From: an archaeon
GTDB taxonomy: Archaea; Methanobacteriota; Methanobacteria; Methanobacteriales; Methanobacteriaceae
Direction of reading: 5' to 3'
Assembly: GCA_024409145.1 (NCBI GenBank)
Contig: JAKSUF010000039.1
Coordinates: 1-9,466 of the forward strand
Length of the DNA: 9,466 nt
Under the pieces are notes generated by a model. That model searched no databases. It saw only the letters and a list, made by a program, of their open reading frames with translations, and was not told the DNA's origin. Positions 1 through 7,400 of this stretch are shown in pieces. The translations under genes and the position numbers were made by a program. Within the stretch, counting starts at the first letter, position 1. Each line of letters opens with the position of its first letter.

Positions 1-105
1 TATTTTTTATCTTTAGGTTTTTTTTATTTTTATTGTAAGTATATTCAGATATTTTTAGTTTATCTATTTTTTTATTCTATTTTTTCTATTTTAATCATTT
101 TTTTA
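1..105. other. T-rich non-coding DNA upstream of the frh operon
   Basis: No reading frame of useful length is seen on either strand. The + strand is dominated by T tracts broken by single A, C or G bases. In archaea, such T tracts can terminate transcription of an upstream + strand gene, but that gene is outside the window, so this role is inferred. Confidence 0.5.
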
Positions 106-119
106 ATCAAATATTTGAT
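106..119. promoter_or_regulatory. Perfect 14-bp palindrome, candidate operator upstream of frhA
   Basis: ATCAAATATTTGAT is identical to its reverse complement. It lies about 137-150 bases before the frhA start and just upstream of the first TATA-like box (148-156). It does not match the GGAA-N6-TTCC type site known for the methanogen nitrogen regulator NrpR. Palindromes of this size can occur by chance in very AT-rich DNA, so the operator role is only a suggestion. Confidence 0.25.
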
Positions 120-147
120 ATTTGTCAATTTTGAGTCCTTTTTTATC

Positions 148-156
148 TTATATAAA
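148..156 (+). promoter_or_regulatory. frhA: TATA-like box, distal candidate for frh promoter
   Basis: TTATATAAA resembles the archaeal TATA box. Transcription starting about 25 bases downstream would give a leader of roughly 75-80 bases containing the 173-187 inverted repeat. A second TATA-like stretch at 193-207 competes with it. In DNA this AT-rich, such boxes cannot be told apart by eye. Confidence 0.3.
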
Positions 157-172
157 GTTTTTGTTTTGATTT

Positions 173-187
173 TAAAGTGATACTTTA
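173..187. promoter_or_regulatory. Inverted repeat between the two TATA candidates of frhA
   Basis: TAAAGTGATACTTTA is a 15-base inverted repeat: two 6-base arms around a GAT centre. It lies directly upstream of the proximal TATA-like stretch (193-207) and downstream of the distal one. That is where a regulator could block or recruit the transcription machinery, or where an RNA hairpin could form if the distal promoter is used. Function is inferred from position and symmetry only. Confidence 0.3.
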
Positions 188-192
188 TTAAT

Positions 193-207
193 AATATATT
201 ATATATA
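193..207 (+). promoter_or_regulatory. frhA: TATA-like stretch, proximal candidate for frh promoter
   Basis: An alternating A/T run (AATATATTATATATA) lies 49-63 bases before the TTG start of frhA. With usual archaeal spacing, transcription would begin near 222-232 and leave a short leader of about 25-35 bases with the Shine-Dalgarno at 244-250. A small perfect inverted repeat, GTTAG-TTT-CTAAC (215-227), would sit at the start site. This is the more economical of the two promoter candidates. Confidence 0.4.
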
Positions 208-243
208 GTATAATGTTAGTTTCTAACTTTTTAAATTAAATAA

Positions 244-250
244 GAGGTGA
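244..250 (+). promoter_or_regulatory. frhA: Shine-Dalgarno that fixes the frhA start at TTG 256
   Basis: GAGGTGA is complementary to the conserved 3' end of archaeal 16S rRNA (UCACCUC). The spacer to the TTG at 256 is five bases, which is ideal. The upstream in-frame GTG at 247 is part of this motif, so it cannot be the start codon served by it. Confidence 0.8.
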
Positions 251-255
251 CACAT

Positions 256-1521
256 TTGAGCGATAAAAAAGTTATATCCCCAACATCTCGTCAAGAAGGA
301 CATGCAGAACTTGTCATGGAAATTGACGATGAAGGGATAGTTACCAAAGGAAGATACTTCAGTATCACTCCTGTCAGAGGCTTAGAGAAAATGGTTACTG
401 GTAAAGCACCGGAAACTGCACCGGTACTTTGTCAAAGAATTTGTGGAGTATGTCCTGTACCTCACACTTTAGCTGCTGTTGAAGCAATGGATGATTCTTT
501 AGGAATTCAAATCCCTAGAGCTGCAGAATTAATGAGAGAATTAATTATCTCTGCATCTAACTTAAACAGTCACGCTATTCACCATTTCTTAATAGCTACC
601 GATTTTGTACCTGATGAACTTTTCAAAACTGCAGTTAACAGTGTAAGTGAAATCAGGAAAAATGCACAATACGTAGTAGATATGTGTGCTGGTGAAGGTA
701 TCCACCCATCTGATATTAGAATTGGTGGTGTAGCACACAACTTATCTGAACTTGCACGTAAAAAATTATATGCAAGACTCTCTGCGTTAGTACCTGTTGT
801 AGACAATCATGTTGAATTAATTTCTAACTTAATTGCTGAAGGTGCTTTAGTAAAAGATGTTGATGGAACCTTATTAAGTGATGAAAGAGAAGTTATCCCT
901 AAAGGTTTAGGTGCTGTTGATGCTCCTGTATTTGCAAGTGACCGTATTTATGGTAAAAGAGACTTCTTCGACCTTGATAGATTTACTGAAATCGTTCCTG
1001 AAGCATGGTATGATGATCCAGAAATGGGTAAAAGATGTTGTACTTCAGTACCATTATATGATGGTTTAGCTGTTGAAACTGGACCAAGAGCAAGAGCTGA
1101 CAAATTCTTTAACTACAAAGAAAAAGGTGTAGTTGCTCAACATTTATCCAGAGCTAGAGAAATGAGAATGTACTTATCTAGAGCTATTGCAATCTTAGAT
1201 GAATTAGATACTTCTGCTAACACTCTCGCTGATTACGACCCAAGAGGTACTGGTAAATTAGGTATTGGTGTAATTGAAGCTCCTAGAGGAACTGATATTC
1301 ACATGGCACAAGTAAAAGATGGTAAAACCCAATTCTACAGTGCTTTAGTACCAACTACCTGGAACATACCAACTATGGGACCTGCAACTGAAGGCTTCCA
1401 CTACAAATGGGGAGCTCATGTTATTAGAGCATACGACCCATGTTTATCCTGTGCAACTCACGTAATGGTAGTTGACGATGAAGATAAAAGTGTCGTAAGA
1501 AATGAAATGGTGAGAATTTAA
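256..1521 (+). CDS. frhA: Coenzyme F420-reducing [NiFe] hydrogenase, large (alpha) subunit
   Basis: FrhA is the catalytic subunit of the cytoplasmic hydrogenase that splits H2 and, with FrhG and FrhB, reduces F420 during methanogenesis from H2 and CO2. The TTG start gives 421 residues beginning MSDKKVISPTSRQEGH, as family members do. The [NiFe] site ligands are visible: RICGVC near the N-terminus (Cys63, Cys66) and DPCLSCATH near the end (Cys396, Cys399). Cys396 is encoded by TGT, so this is not a selenocysteine enzyme. The 19 residues after His402 are the expected maturation tail, removed by the FrhD protease encoded next. A segment near residues 194-213 seems to be an extra loop; from memory the Methanothermobacter protein is about 405 residues and lacks it. 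First gene of frhADGB. Identification is very secure; the start codon is slightly less so. Confidence 0.97.
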   Translation: MSDKKVISPTSRQEGHAELVMEIDDEGIVTKGRYFSITPVRGLEKMVTGKAPETAPVLCQRICGVCPVPHTLAAVEAMDDSLGIQIPRAAELMRELIISASNLNSHAIHHFLIATDFVPDELFKTAVNSVSEIRKNAQYVVDMCAGEGIHPSDIRIGGVAHNLSELARKKLYARLSALVPVVDNHVELISNLIAEGALVKDVDGTLLSDEREVIPKGLGAVDAPVFASDRIYGKRDFFDLDRFTEIVPEAWYDDPEMGKRCCTSVPLYDGLAVETGPRARADKFFNYKEKGVVAQHLSRAREMRMYLSRAIAILDELDTSANTLADYDPRGTGKLGIGVIEAPRGTDIHMAQVKDGKTQFYSALVPTTWNIPTMGPATEGFHYKWGAHVIRAYDPCLSCATHVMVVDDEDKSVVRNEMVRI

Positions 1522-1547
1522 TTAAATTAAATTTATAGAGGAATATC

Positions 1548-2114
1548 ATGCCTTATCAAGCGGACATATTAGTTGTTGGATGCGGAAACATTTTATTTAA
1601 AGATGATGGATTCGGACCAACTGTTGTTAGAGCATTACAATATTATTTTGAAAATGGTTCCATCAAGAGAGAAGATATCACTGGTGAATACGATGAAATG
1701 TTTACTGATGAAATGATTAATTCAATTAATCAATTAATGGACAGTATGGATTTATCTGAACCAAAAGATGTTGAATATATCGATGCTGGAACTGGATCTA
1801 CTCATTTTATATTTTCCATGCCTGATGAAAACTGGAAAAAAGTTATTGTTGTAGATGTAGTAGAATTTGATGCTGAACCTGGTACTATGAAGCTATTCCA
1901 CCCTTATGACATGCCTAAGGGTAAATATGAGAATGCTCATACTTGGCCTGTAGAAGAACCACTTCATGACCTTGTTGATATGGGAATTGAAGTTGTTATT
2001 GTAGGTTGTAAACCAGGAGACATACCGATGCCTGATGTGGAAATGGGTCTTACAGAGCCTGTTAAAAATGCTGTTCCTAAAGCCGTTGAGATGATTTTAA
2101 AAGAAATTTATTAG
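1548..2114 (+). CDS. frhD: F420 hydrogenase maturation endopeptidase (peptidase family M52)
   Basis: This is the hydrogenase-specific protease that recognises nickel in immature FrhA and cuts after the C-terminal DPCxxCxxH motif, allowing assembly with FrhG. The 188 residues open with the family signature GCGNILFKDDGFGP (residues 11-24). Asp20 matches the Glu/Asp nickel-sensing residue of HybD, and Asp103 in VVDVVEFD followed by EPGT is the likely second ligand. The third should be His131 or His140 in the HTWPVEEPLHD stretch. An acidic insert at about 37-75 separates the first two blocks. A Shine-Dalgarno AGAGGA (1537-1542) lies five bases before the ATG. The gene lies 26 bases after frhA and 10 before frhG, so it is surely cotranscribed. 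Residue equivalences to HybD are from memory of the family. Confidence 0.94.
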   Translation: MPYQADILVVGCGNILFKDDGFGPTVVRALQYYFENGSIKREDITGEYDEMFTDEMINSINQLMDSMDLSEPKDVEYIDAGTGSTHFIFSMPDENWKKVIVVDVVEFDAEPGTMKLFHPYDMPKGKYENAHTWPVEEPLHDLVDMGIEVVIVGCKPGDIPMPDVEMGLTEPVKNAVPKAVEMILKEIY

Positions 2115-2124
2115 GGGTTTAGCA

Positions 2125-3066
2125 ATGTTTGAAGCATTTATTAAAAAACTTAAAAAGTTTTTAGGACTTGGAGCTAAACCAGATGCAGATGATGTAAAGG
2201 CTGAAACTCAAAAACTTAAAACTGAGGCTAAAAAAGAAGTAGAGGCAATTTCTAAACCTGCTGAAGAAGCTAAAAAAATTGCTGATGCTGAAAAGGCTGA
2301 AGAAGCTAAAACAGAATCATCTGATCCAAAAAATGATGAATCTTCAATAGAGGAGGCTGAAAAAGTGGCTGACAAACCAAAAATAGGATATATTCACATG
2401 AGTGGGTGTACTGGTGACGGAATGTCTTTAACTGAAAACTATGACATTCTCGCAGACTTACTCGCTGATATGGTGGACATTGTTTACGGAACTACCTTAG
2501 TAGACTTATGGGAAGTACCAGATATGGACCTTGCATTAGTTGAAGGATCAGTTTGTTTACAAGATGAACACAGTATAAAAGAACTTTTAGAAGTAAGAGA
2601 AAAAGCTGGATTAGTTTGTGCATTTGGATCTTGTGCAATGACTGGTTGTTTCACTCGTTACGCACGTGGTGGACAATTAGCTCAACCTAAACATGAATCC
2701 TTTGTACCTATTTCTGATTTAATTAAAGTAGATTGTGCTATTCCTGGATGTCCTGCATCCCCAGAAATTATTGCAAAAACTGTTGTTGCATTAATTAATG
2801 GTGACATGGATTACTTAGAACCTATGTTAAACTTAGCATCCTGTAACTTAGCATGTGGTTGTGATTTACAAACCAATATTGTTAACAAAGCTTTATGTAG
2901 TGGTTGTGGAACTTGTGTTGCAGCTTGTCCAACTAGAGCTCTTGAAATGGTAGAAGGAAGACCTTCTTGTAATAAAGACAGATGTATTAAATGTGGATCT
3001 TGTTACACTCACTGTCCAAGAGCTTGGTTCCCTGAAGAACAAATTAAAAAGGACTTAGGATTATAG
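2125..3066 (+). CDS. frhG: Coenzyme F420-reducing hydrogenase, small (gamma) subunit
   Basis: FrhG carries the iron-sulfur relay from the [NiFe] site in FrhA to the flavin in FrhB. The core begins near residue 84 (KPKIGYIH). GCTGD (Cys95, Asp98) is the proximal-cluster segment; an Asp ligand in place of the fourth Cys is an established feature of Frh enzymes. Further cysteines follow in GSVC, FGSC and GCPASPE. The C-terminus holds a two-cluster ferredoxin domain: Cys258/261/264/268 and Cys287/290/293/297. The first 80 residues are a charged Ala/Lys/Glu-rich extension, starting with a possible amphipathic helix (FIKKLKKFLGLG) and then a likely helical or disordered linker. Shorter extensions are known in relatives. 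AGGGGT (2113-2118) serves the ATG at 2125. A second strong start signal occurs internally at 2349-2367 and would give 233 residues. Total length is 313 residues. Confidence 0.96.
   Translation: MFEAFIKKLKKFLGLGAKPDADDVKAETQKLKTEAKKEVEAISKPAEEAKKIADAEKAEEAKTESSDPKNDESSIEEAEKVADKPKIGYIHMSGCTGDGMSLTENYDILADLLADMVDIVYGTTLVDLWEVPDMDLALVEGSVCLQDEHSIKELLEVREKAGLVCAFGSCAMTGCFTRYARGGQLAQPKHESFVPISDLIKVDCAIPGCPASPEIIAKTVVALINGDMDYLEPMLNLASCNLACGCDLQTNIVNKALCSGCGTCVAACPTRALEMVEGRPSCNKDRCIKCGSCYTHCPRAWFPEEQIKKDLGL
2349..2367 (+). promoter_or_regulatory. frhG: Internal Shine-Dalgarno and in-frame GTG start inside frhG
   Basis: AGAGGAGG (2349-2356) is followed after eight bases by GTG (2365-2367), in frame as codon 81 of frhG. 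Initiation here would make a 233-residue protein starting MADKPKIGYIH, exactly the conserved small-subunit core without the charged extension. The motif is a better Shine-Dalgarno than the one before the annotated ATG. It could be a real alternative start, or just the codons for Glu-Glu-Ala (GAG GAG GCT) in an acidic linker. Confidence 0.4.
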
Positions 3067-3071
3067 GAGGA
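3065..3071 (+). promoter_or_regulatory. frhB: frhB Shine-Dalgarno overlapping the frhG stop codon
   Basis: AGGAGGA begins inside the TAG stop codon of frhG (3064-3066) and lies seven bases before the frhB ATG at 3079. The overlap means ribosomes ending frhG arrive at the frhB initiation site, which fits coupled, balanced synthesis of the two subunits. Confidence 0.75.
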
Positions 3072-3078
3072 TATTAAA

Positions 3079-3924
3079 ATGGCATTCGGTACTTATAAAG
3101 AAGTAGTATCTGCAAGAGCTACTAGTAAAGAAATCCAAAAAGTCGCACAAGATGGTGGAATCGTTACAGCTTTATTAACCTACGCTTTAGAAGAAAATAT
3201 TATTGAAGGTGCTGTAGTAGCTGGAGATACTGAAGATGCATGGAAACCAGAACCAACTATTGCAATGACTGCAGAAGAAATTATTGCAGCAGCTGGTACT
3301 AAATATACTTTCTCTCCTAATGCTCTTGCTTTCAAAGAAGCTGTAAGACAATACGGAATTGAAAAATTAGGAACTGTTGGAACTCCTTGTCAAGTTCAAG
3401 GTATCAGAAAAATGCAATCTTACCCATTTGCAACCAGATTCTTAGCTGATAAAATTAGCTTATTAATCGGTATTTTCTGTATGGAAAACTTCCCAAGAGC
3501 TTCCTTACAAACTTTCATTGATGGTAAATTAAACTCCTCTATGGAGCTTACTGAAAAAATGGATATTGGTAAAGGAAAATTCTGGATCGACACTCCTGAA
3601 GGTCAAAAAGGACTTGCATTAAAAGAAACTCATGGATATGAACAAGCTGGATGTAACATCTGTCAAGATTATGTTGCAGAATTAGCTGATGTATCTACTG
3701 GATCTGTAGGTTCTCCTGATGGTTGGTCTACTGTCTTCACCAGAACTGATGCTGGTGCAGATGTATTTACTGCAGCTGTTGAAGCGGGAGTTATCGAAAC
3801 TAAAGTAATGGATGATGTAAAACCTGGATTAGGCTTATTAGAAAAATTATCTAATGGTAAAAAATCCAAAGGTAAAGACGAATGTGCAAGAAGAGCTGAA
3901 ATGGGTCTTCCAACCCCTTGGTAA
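3079..3924 (+). CDS. frhB: Coenzyme F420-reducing hydrogenase, beta subunit (FAD and F420 binding)
   Basis: FrhB takes electrons from the FrhG clusters through one [4Fe-4S] centre and FAD, and passes them as hydride to F420. The 281 residues match the usual length of the family. Visible features are the N-terminal QDGGIVTALLTYALE segment (residues 24-38), GTPCQVQG (Cys104), Cys134 in IGIFCMEN, and GCNICQDY with Cys192 and Cys195. These four cysteines are the likely cluster ligands. The following glycine-rich ELADVSTGSVGSPDGWSTV stretch (201-219) is typical of the FrhB/FdhB family, which also includes F420-dependent formate dehydrogenase and sulfite reductase subunits. Gene order identifies it as Frh rather than Fdh. 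It is the last gene of the operon, 12 bases after frhG, with a strong hairpin terminator shortly downstream. Start and identity are secure. Confidence 0.97.
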   Translation: MAFGTYKEVVSARATSKEIQKVAQDGGIVTALLTYALEENIIEGAVVAGDTEDAWKPEPTIAMTAEEIIAAAGTKYTFSPNALAFKEAVRQYGIEKLGTVGTPCQVQGIRKMQSYPFATRFLADKISLLIGIFCMENFPRASLQTFIDGKLNSSMELTEKMDIGKGKFWIDTPEGQKGLALKETHGYEQAGCNICQDYVAELADVSTGSVGSPDGWSTVFTRTDAGADVFTAAVEAGVIETKVMDDVKPGLGLLEKLSNGKKSKGKDECARRAEMGLPTPW

Positions 3925-3927
3925 GCT

Positions 3928-3946
3928 CATTGTATATTAAACAATG
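3928..3946 (+). other. Small hairpin just after frhB
   Basis: CATTGT (3928-3933) and ACAATG (3941-3946) form a perfect six-base stem with a seven-base loop, three bases after the frhB stop codon. No T tract follows, so it is not a terminator by itself. It may protect the 3' end of the frh transcript or may be incidental. Confidence 0.35.
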
Positions 3947-3953
3947 TCTTATG

Positions 3954-3989
3954 AAAGATAGCTGCTTTTAGTAGCTATTTTTCTTTTTT
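3954..3989 (+). terminator. Hairpin plus T tract ending the frh operon
   Basis: Bases 3954-3966 pair with 3970-3982 around a TTT loop, giving a 13-pair stem with two G-T wobbles; the core is ATAGCTGCT / AGTAGCTAT. A T tract broken by one C continues to 3989. It starts 29 bases after the frhB stop. Archaeal termination depends chiefly on the U tract, so the hairpin could instead define or protect the 3' end, but the position strongly supports a terminator. Confidence 0.8.
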
Positions 3990-4200
3990 ACATTCTTATT
4001 CTAATTATTTAGCTATTTTTTATTTATTTTATTATTAACTTATTTTATTTATTTTAATTATTTAATTATTTTTAGTATATTCTATTTTAACTAGTCTCTA
4101 TTTATACTCTATTTTTCTATTGATTTATTTTAATTTAAGATTTATTATTTTTATACTTTATACGAGTTCTTTTATTTTATTGTATGTTTTTTTAATAAAA

Positions 4201-4279
4201 ACAATTTTGAATATTAGTATATGTTTTCTAGTTTAATACATCCACATCCATATGTTATCTCAATAAATATTAAAATTGT
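4201..4279. repeat. Long-range inverted repeat enclosing about 50 bases
   Basis: ACAATTTTGAATATT (4201-4215) is complementary to AATATTAAAATTGT (4266-4279) apart from one bulged G. The stem would be 8 plus 6 base pairs. The enclosed segment includes ACATCCACATCCATATG, less AT-rich than its surroundings. It could be part of a small structured RNA, a decayed insertion, or chance. No RNA family is recognised. Confidence 0.25.
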
Positions 4280-4330
4280 ATTAAAATATGATTTAGTTTT
4301 AATAAAATATATTTATATCTTATATTAAAA

Positions 4331-4350
4331 ATTATATTATATTAAATTGA
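4331..4350 (+). promoter_or_regulatory. TATA-like promoter candidate for the adhesin gene
   Basis: An alternating A/T stretch (ATTATATTATATTAAA at 4331-4346) lies about 70-85 bases before the adhesin ATG. A start site about 25 bases downstream would fall at the inverted repeat 4368-4386. Other TATA-like words occur nearby (4305-4330), so the exact box is uncertain. Confidence 0.35.
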
Positions 4351-4367
4351 ATTAAAATAGTTCTATT

Positions 4368-4386
4368 AGATTAATCAAATTAATCT
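4368..4386. promoter_or_regulatory. Perfect inverted repeat at the presumed adhesin start site
   Basis: AGATTAAT (4368-4375) and ATTATTAATCT-like right arm ATTAATCT (4379-4386) are exact reverse complements around CAA. The element ends 31 bases before the adhesin ATG, close to where transcription should start. It could be an operator or a hairpin at the 5' end of the mRNA. No known regulator site is recognised. Confidence 0.35.
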
Positions 4387-4417
4387 TATTTGAATATGTT
4401 TTTAGCTTGGTGTAACT

Positions 4418-7400
4418 ATGAAATTTTTAAACAAAAGTTTAATTTTATTGTTTATCTTACTAATTTTCTCTATTGGAGCCGTAAGTGCTAATGATTCGGG
4501 TAATTTATTAGCTCAAGATTCTAATAGTGACTATGTAGATAATTTAAATGGGGATTATGATTCAGTTTATGATGATTCTATCTCAGAAGAATTAAATAGT
4601 GAGATTTCTGTTAATCCATATTCTTCTGATAGTTCTCTAAGTAATAAAATTGAATCAAGGGAAACTTATGATTCAGGATCTAATGTAAATACATTGTCTG
4701 AAGCTGGTTCTTTAAGTAGTGGTTCTGAATCTAATATTATTAAAATCAATGAATCTAATTATAATGAATATTTTGATGATAAAGGAAATGTTTACACTTA
4801 TAAAGTTTCTAATTTTGATATTATAGATCTTTCTGGAAACTTTACAGGAAAAGTCTTTAACTTTACAATTCCTGTAAATGTCACAAGTTTAAATTCAGAT
4901 GCTTATCTTTATAACTCATCTATTATATTTGATCATGTTGTGAATGATAAATGGTCTGAAGTATCAAATCTTTATATAAACAACTCATGTGATAAAGTTG
5001 GAGTAAATTGTGTTTTAATTGCATTTTCTAAGAATATTCTAGTTACTAATAATATATTATACTCTGAAAGTTCAAGTGGAAATCCTGTAAGATTAGGTTT
5101 TTCTAACTATGTAAATGTAACTAATAATATTCTCGAAACTTGGTATGGAACTATTATTTCAGAAGATGGTTCTCTTCAGTTTAATAATTCCTGGACTCAC
5201 TCTGGAATTATGCTTGCTGAATCTCACAATAATTATATTGCAAGTAATTATGTTACAGTAAAGGAATCTAATCCTATTTATTTAGCTGCTTATGGTGTAG
5301 GTCCATCTAATTATAATGTAATCTTTAATAACACTGTGAGAAGTTCTTCTGTTCATAATGTAACTGGTTTACCAAATCCTTCTTCTTGGACTTATGGTAT
5401 TCAATTAATGGGTTCTAATAATAAAGTTTTAAATAATACGATCTATAATGTTTATAGGGGAGTTTCTTCTGAAGGTAAATATAATGAGGTTGTTGGAAAT
5501 ATTCTTTTCAATATAACTGGGGGATATGGTGAAGGAAATAATGGTACTGATGGTGGTGAAGCTGCAATTTATGGGACTATTGGGACATTAATTGCAAATA
5601 ACACTATTTTAAGTTCTAATTTCAGTGTGTCTGGTGGTGCTATCTATGTTGGTAAGAATAATACTGTTTATGGAAATTATATAAATATTAATTCTGGTTA
5701 TTCTATTAATTTAGGTGAGGGATCTGATAATTCTATAATATATAATAACACTATGATATCTAAAGATTCTAAAGAAGGAATAATTCATTCTATAGGTTCT
5801 AATTCAAATGTAACTATTTGTGATAATTATCTTTATTCTGAAAATGGAGATGGAATATTATTTAAAAAGGTAAGTATTCAAAAGATTCCAAAGTCTATCT
5901 ATATTTTTGATAATGAAATAAATGTATCTGGTAACTTATTTAACTTAAATGATGTTCAATCAGATCTTATTTGTGAAAATAACACTTGTAAAAAGAGAAA
6001 TGTTGTAGTGGATAGTTCAAACTTCTTTAGTTTCTTTGATGAGGAAGGATTTTTAAAAGATAAATATGATATTTTCAATTATAAATATAATAATGATTAT
6101 TCTATAGTTAATCTTATATTTAAAGGGGATTTTGTTGATTTAGCTATTAATTCTACTCTTGTAGATTCTATCACTATTGATAAGCCTATTTCTATTACTG
6201 GAGAAAATTGTGTTATTAAAAATATTCCATTAGTAATTAGTTCTAATGATATCAATATTTCTAATATTAAATTTGTTTTGGAAGATGTCATCAAAGATAC
6301 TTCAGCTATCTCAGTTACTAATGCTAAAAATGTTAATTTAACTAATAATCAAATCTTTACTGATGGTTTAGATGGAATTGTAGTTTCTGGATCTATTGTT
6401 AATATTTATGATAATGAAATTAGAACTGCTGGTTCTGGTTTAGGTGTATTAGCTATTTCTGGAAGTCAAGTTTTCATAATTCATAATTTTATTAATTCTT
6501 CATCCAATTATGCTATTAATTTAACTGATACTGGTGATTCAAGTAGTGAAAACTTAAAAAACAATATTTCTGATAATTACTTAGTATCTAAGTCTTCTAA
6601 TACTATTTATTATTCTCCAGGATGTGAAAATAATAATATTATTGGTTATAATGAGGGTATTCATTCATATTTAGTATTCTATAATAATTCTGTATTTATT
6701 AATAGTAATCCTTTATTTGTTGTTGGATTATATGATATTGATAATAATCCTATTTCAAATGCGGAATTGGTATTAACTATTATAAGTTCTAATGGAACTC
6801 CTACTAAATTATCTGTATTTACTAATGACCAAGGTCTTGCATTAGTTAATGCTAATTTAACTCAAGATAACTATAAAGTTTCTATTAACTTTAATGGGCA
6901 TTCATTTTATTGTCCTTCTAATTTAGATAATCAAGATTTATCTGTTAAACTTAGAGATGTGGAGTTGAGTGTTGAAAGCATAGAATCATATTATGGTATT
7001 CCTATAATTATTAATGTTACTTTTACTTCTATTGATTCTTCTAATTTAGATGGTAAAAAAATATATCTTAATATTAGTGGTACAATTTCTGATGCTGTAA
7101 CTTCTAATGGTACTGCTCAATTTAGATTAGGATTTTTAAATGTTGGTGACTATGATCTTAAGTTTTATTTTGAAGAGGATGAAAATTGTTCTTCTGCAAG
7201 TACAAACTCTACTCTTAAGATTGTACCAATGGCAACTAATTTAGATGTAAATAATCTTGTAATGTTCTATAATGATGGTACTAAATTAATTGTATATTTA
7301 AAGGATAATGAAAATAATCCGATTTATAATCAAAATTTAGCTATTACTCTTAATGGTAAAACTTATAATTTAGTCACTGATTCTGCAGGTAAAGTTAGTT

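Larger units (their letters stand above)
3990..4417. other. AT-rich intergenic region before the adhesin gene
   Basis: No convincing gene or tRNA is seen on either strand. From about 3990 to 4200 the + strand is T-rich and simple in composition, with recurring TTATTTATTTT-like words. From 4201 composition shifts towards A. This part holds a long-range inverted repeat (4201-4215 with 4266-4279), alternating A/T promoter-like sequence (about 4305-4350) and a perfect inverted repeat close to the gene (4368-4386). Confidence 0.6.

Noticed and set aside
213..239. Eight-codon reading frame (ATG to TAA) just before frhA, possible leader peptide
   Set aside because: It has no Shine-Dalgarno, would lie at or before the start site of the proximal promoter, and such short frames are common by chance.
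247..255. GTG at 247 as the frhA start (three extra residues)
   Set aside because: The GTG lies inside the GAGGTGA Shine-Dalgarno, and the TTG at 256 has ideal spacing and gives the N-terminus expected for the family.
579..806. Minus-strand ORF of 75 codons within frhA
   Set aside because: It is antisense to a strongly conserved part of FrhA, and the translation has no family character.
3669..3869. Minus-strand ORF of 66 codons within frhB
   Set aside because: It is the antisense shadow of the conserved FrhB C-terminal half, with no start signal.
3079..3924. Formate dehydrogenase beta subunit (FdhB)
   Set aside because: FdhB shares the family, but the neighbours are frhA, frhD and frhG and the length is that of FrhB.
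6097..6294. Minus-strand ORF of 65 codons within the adhesin gene
   Set aside because: It is antisense to repetitive beta-helix coding sequence, with low-complexity Ile/Leu-rich translation.
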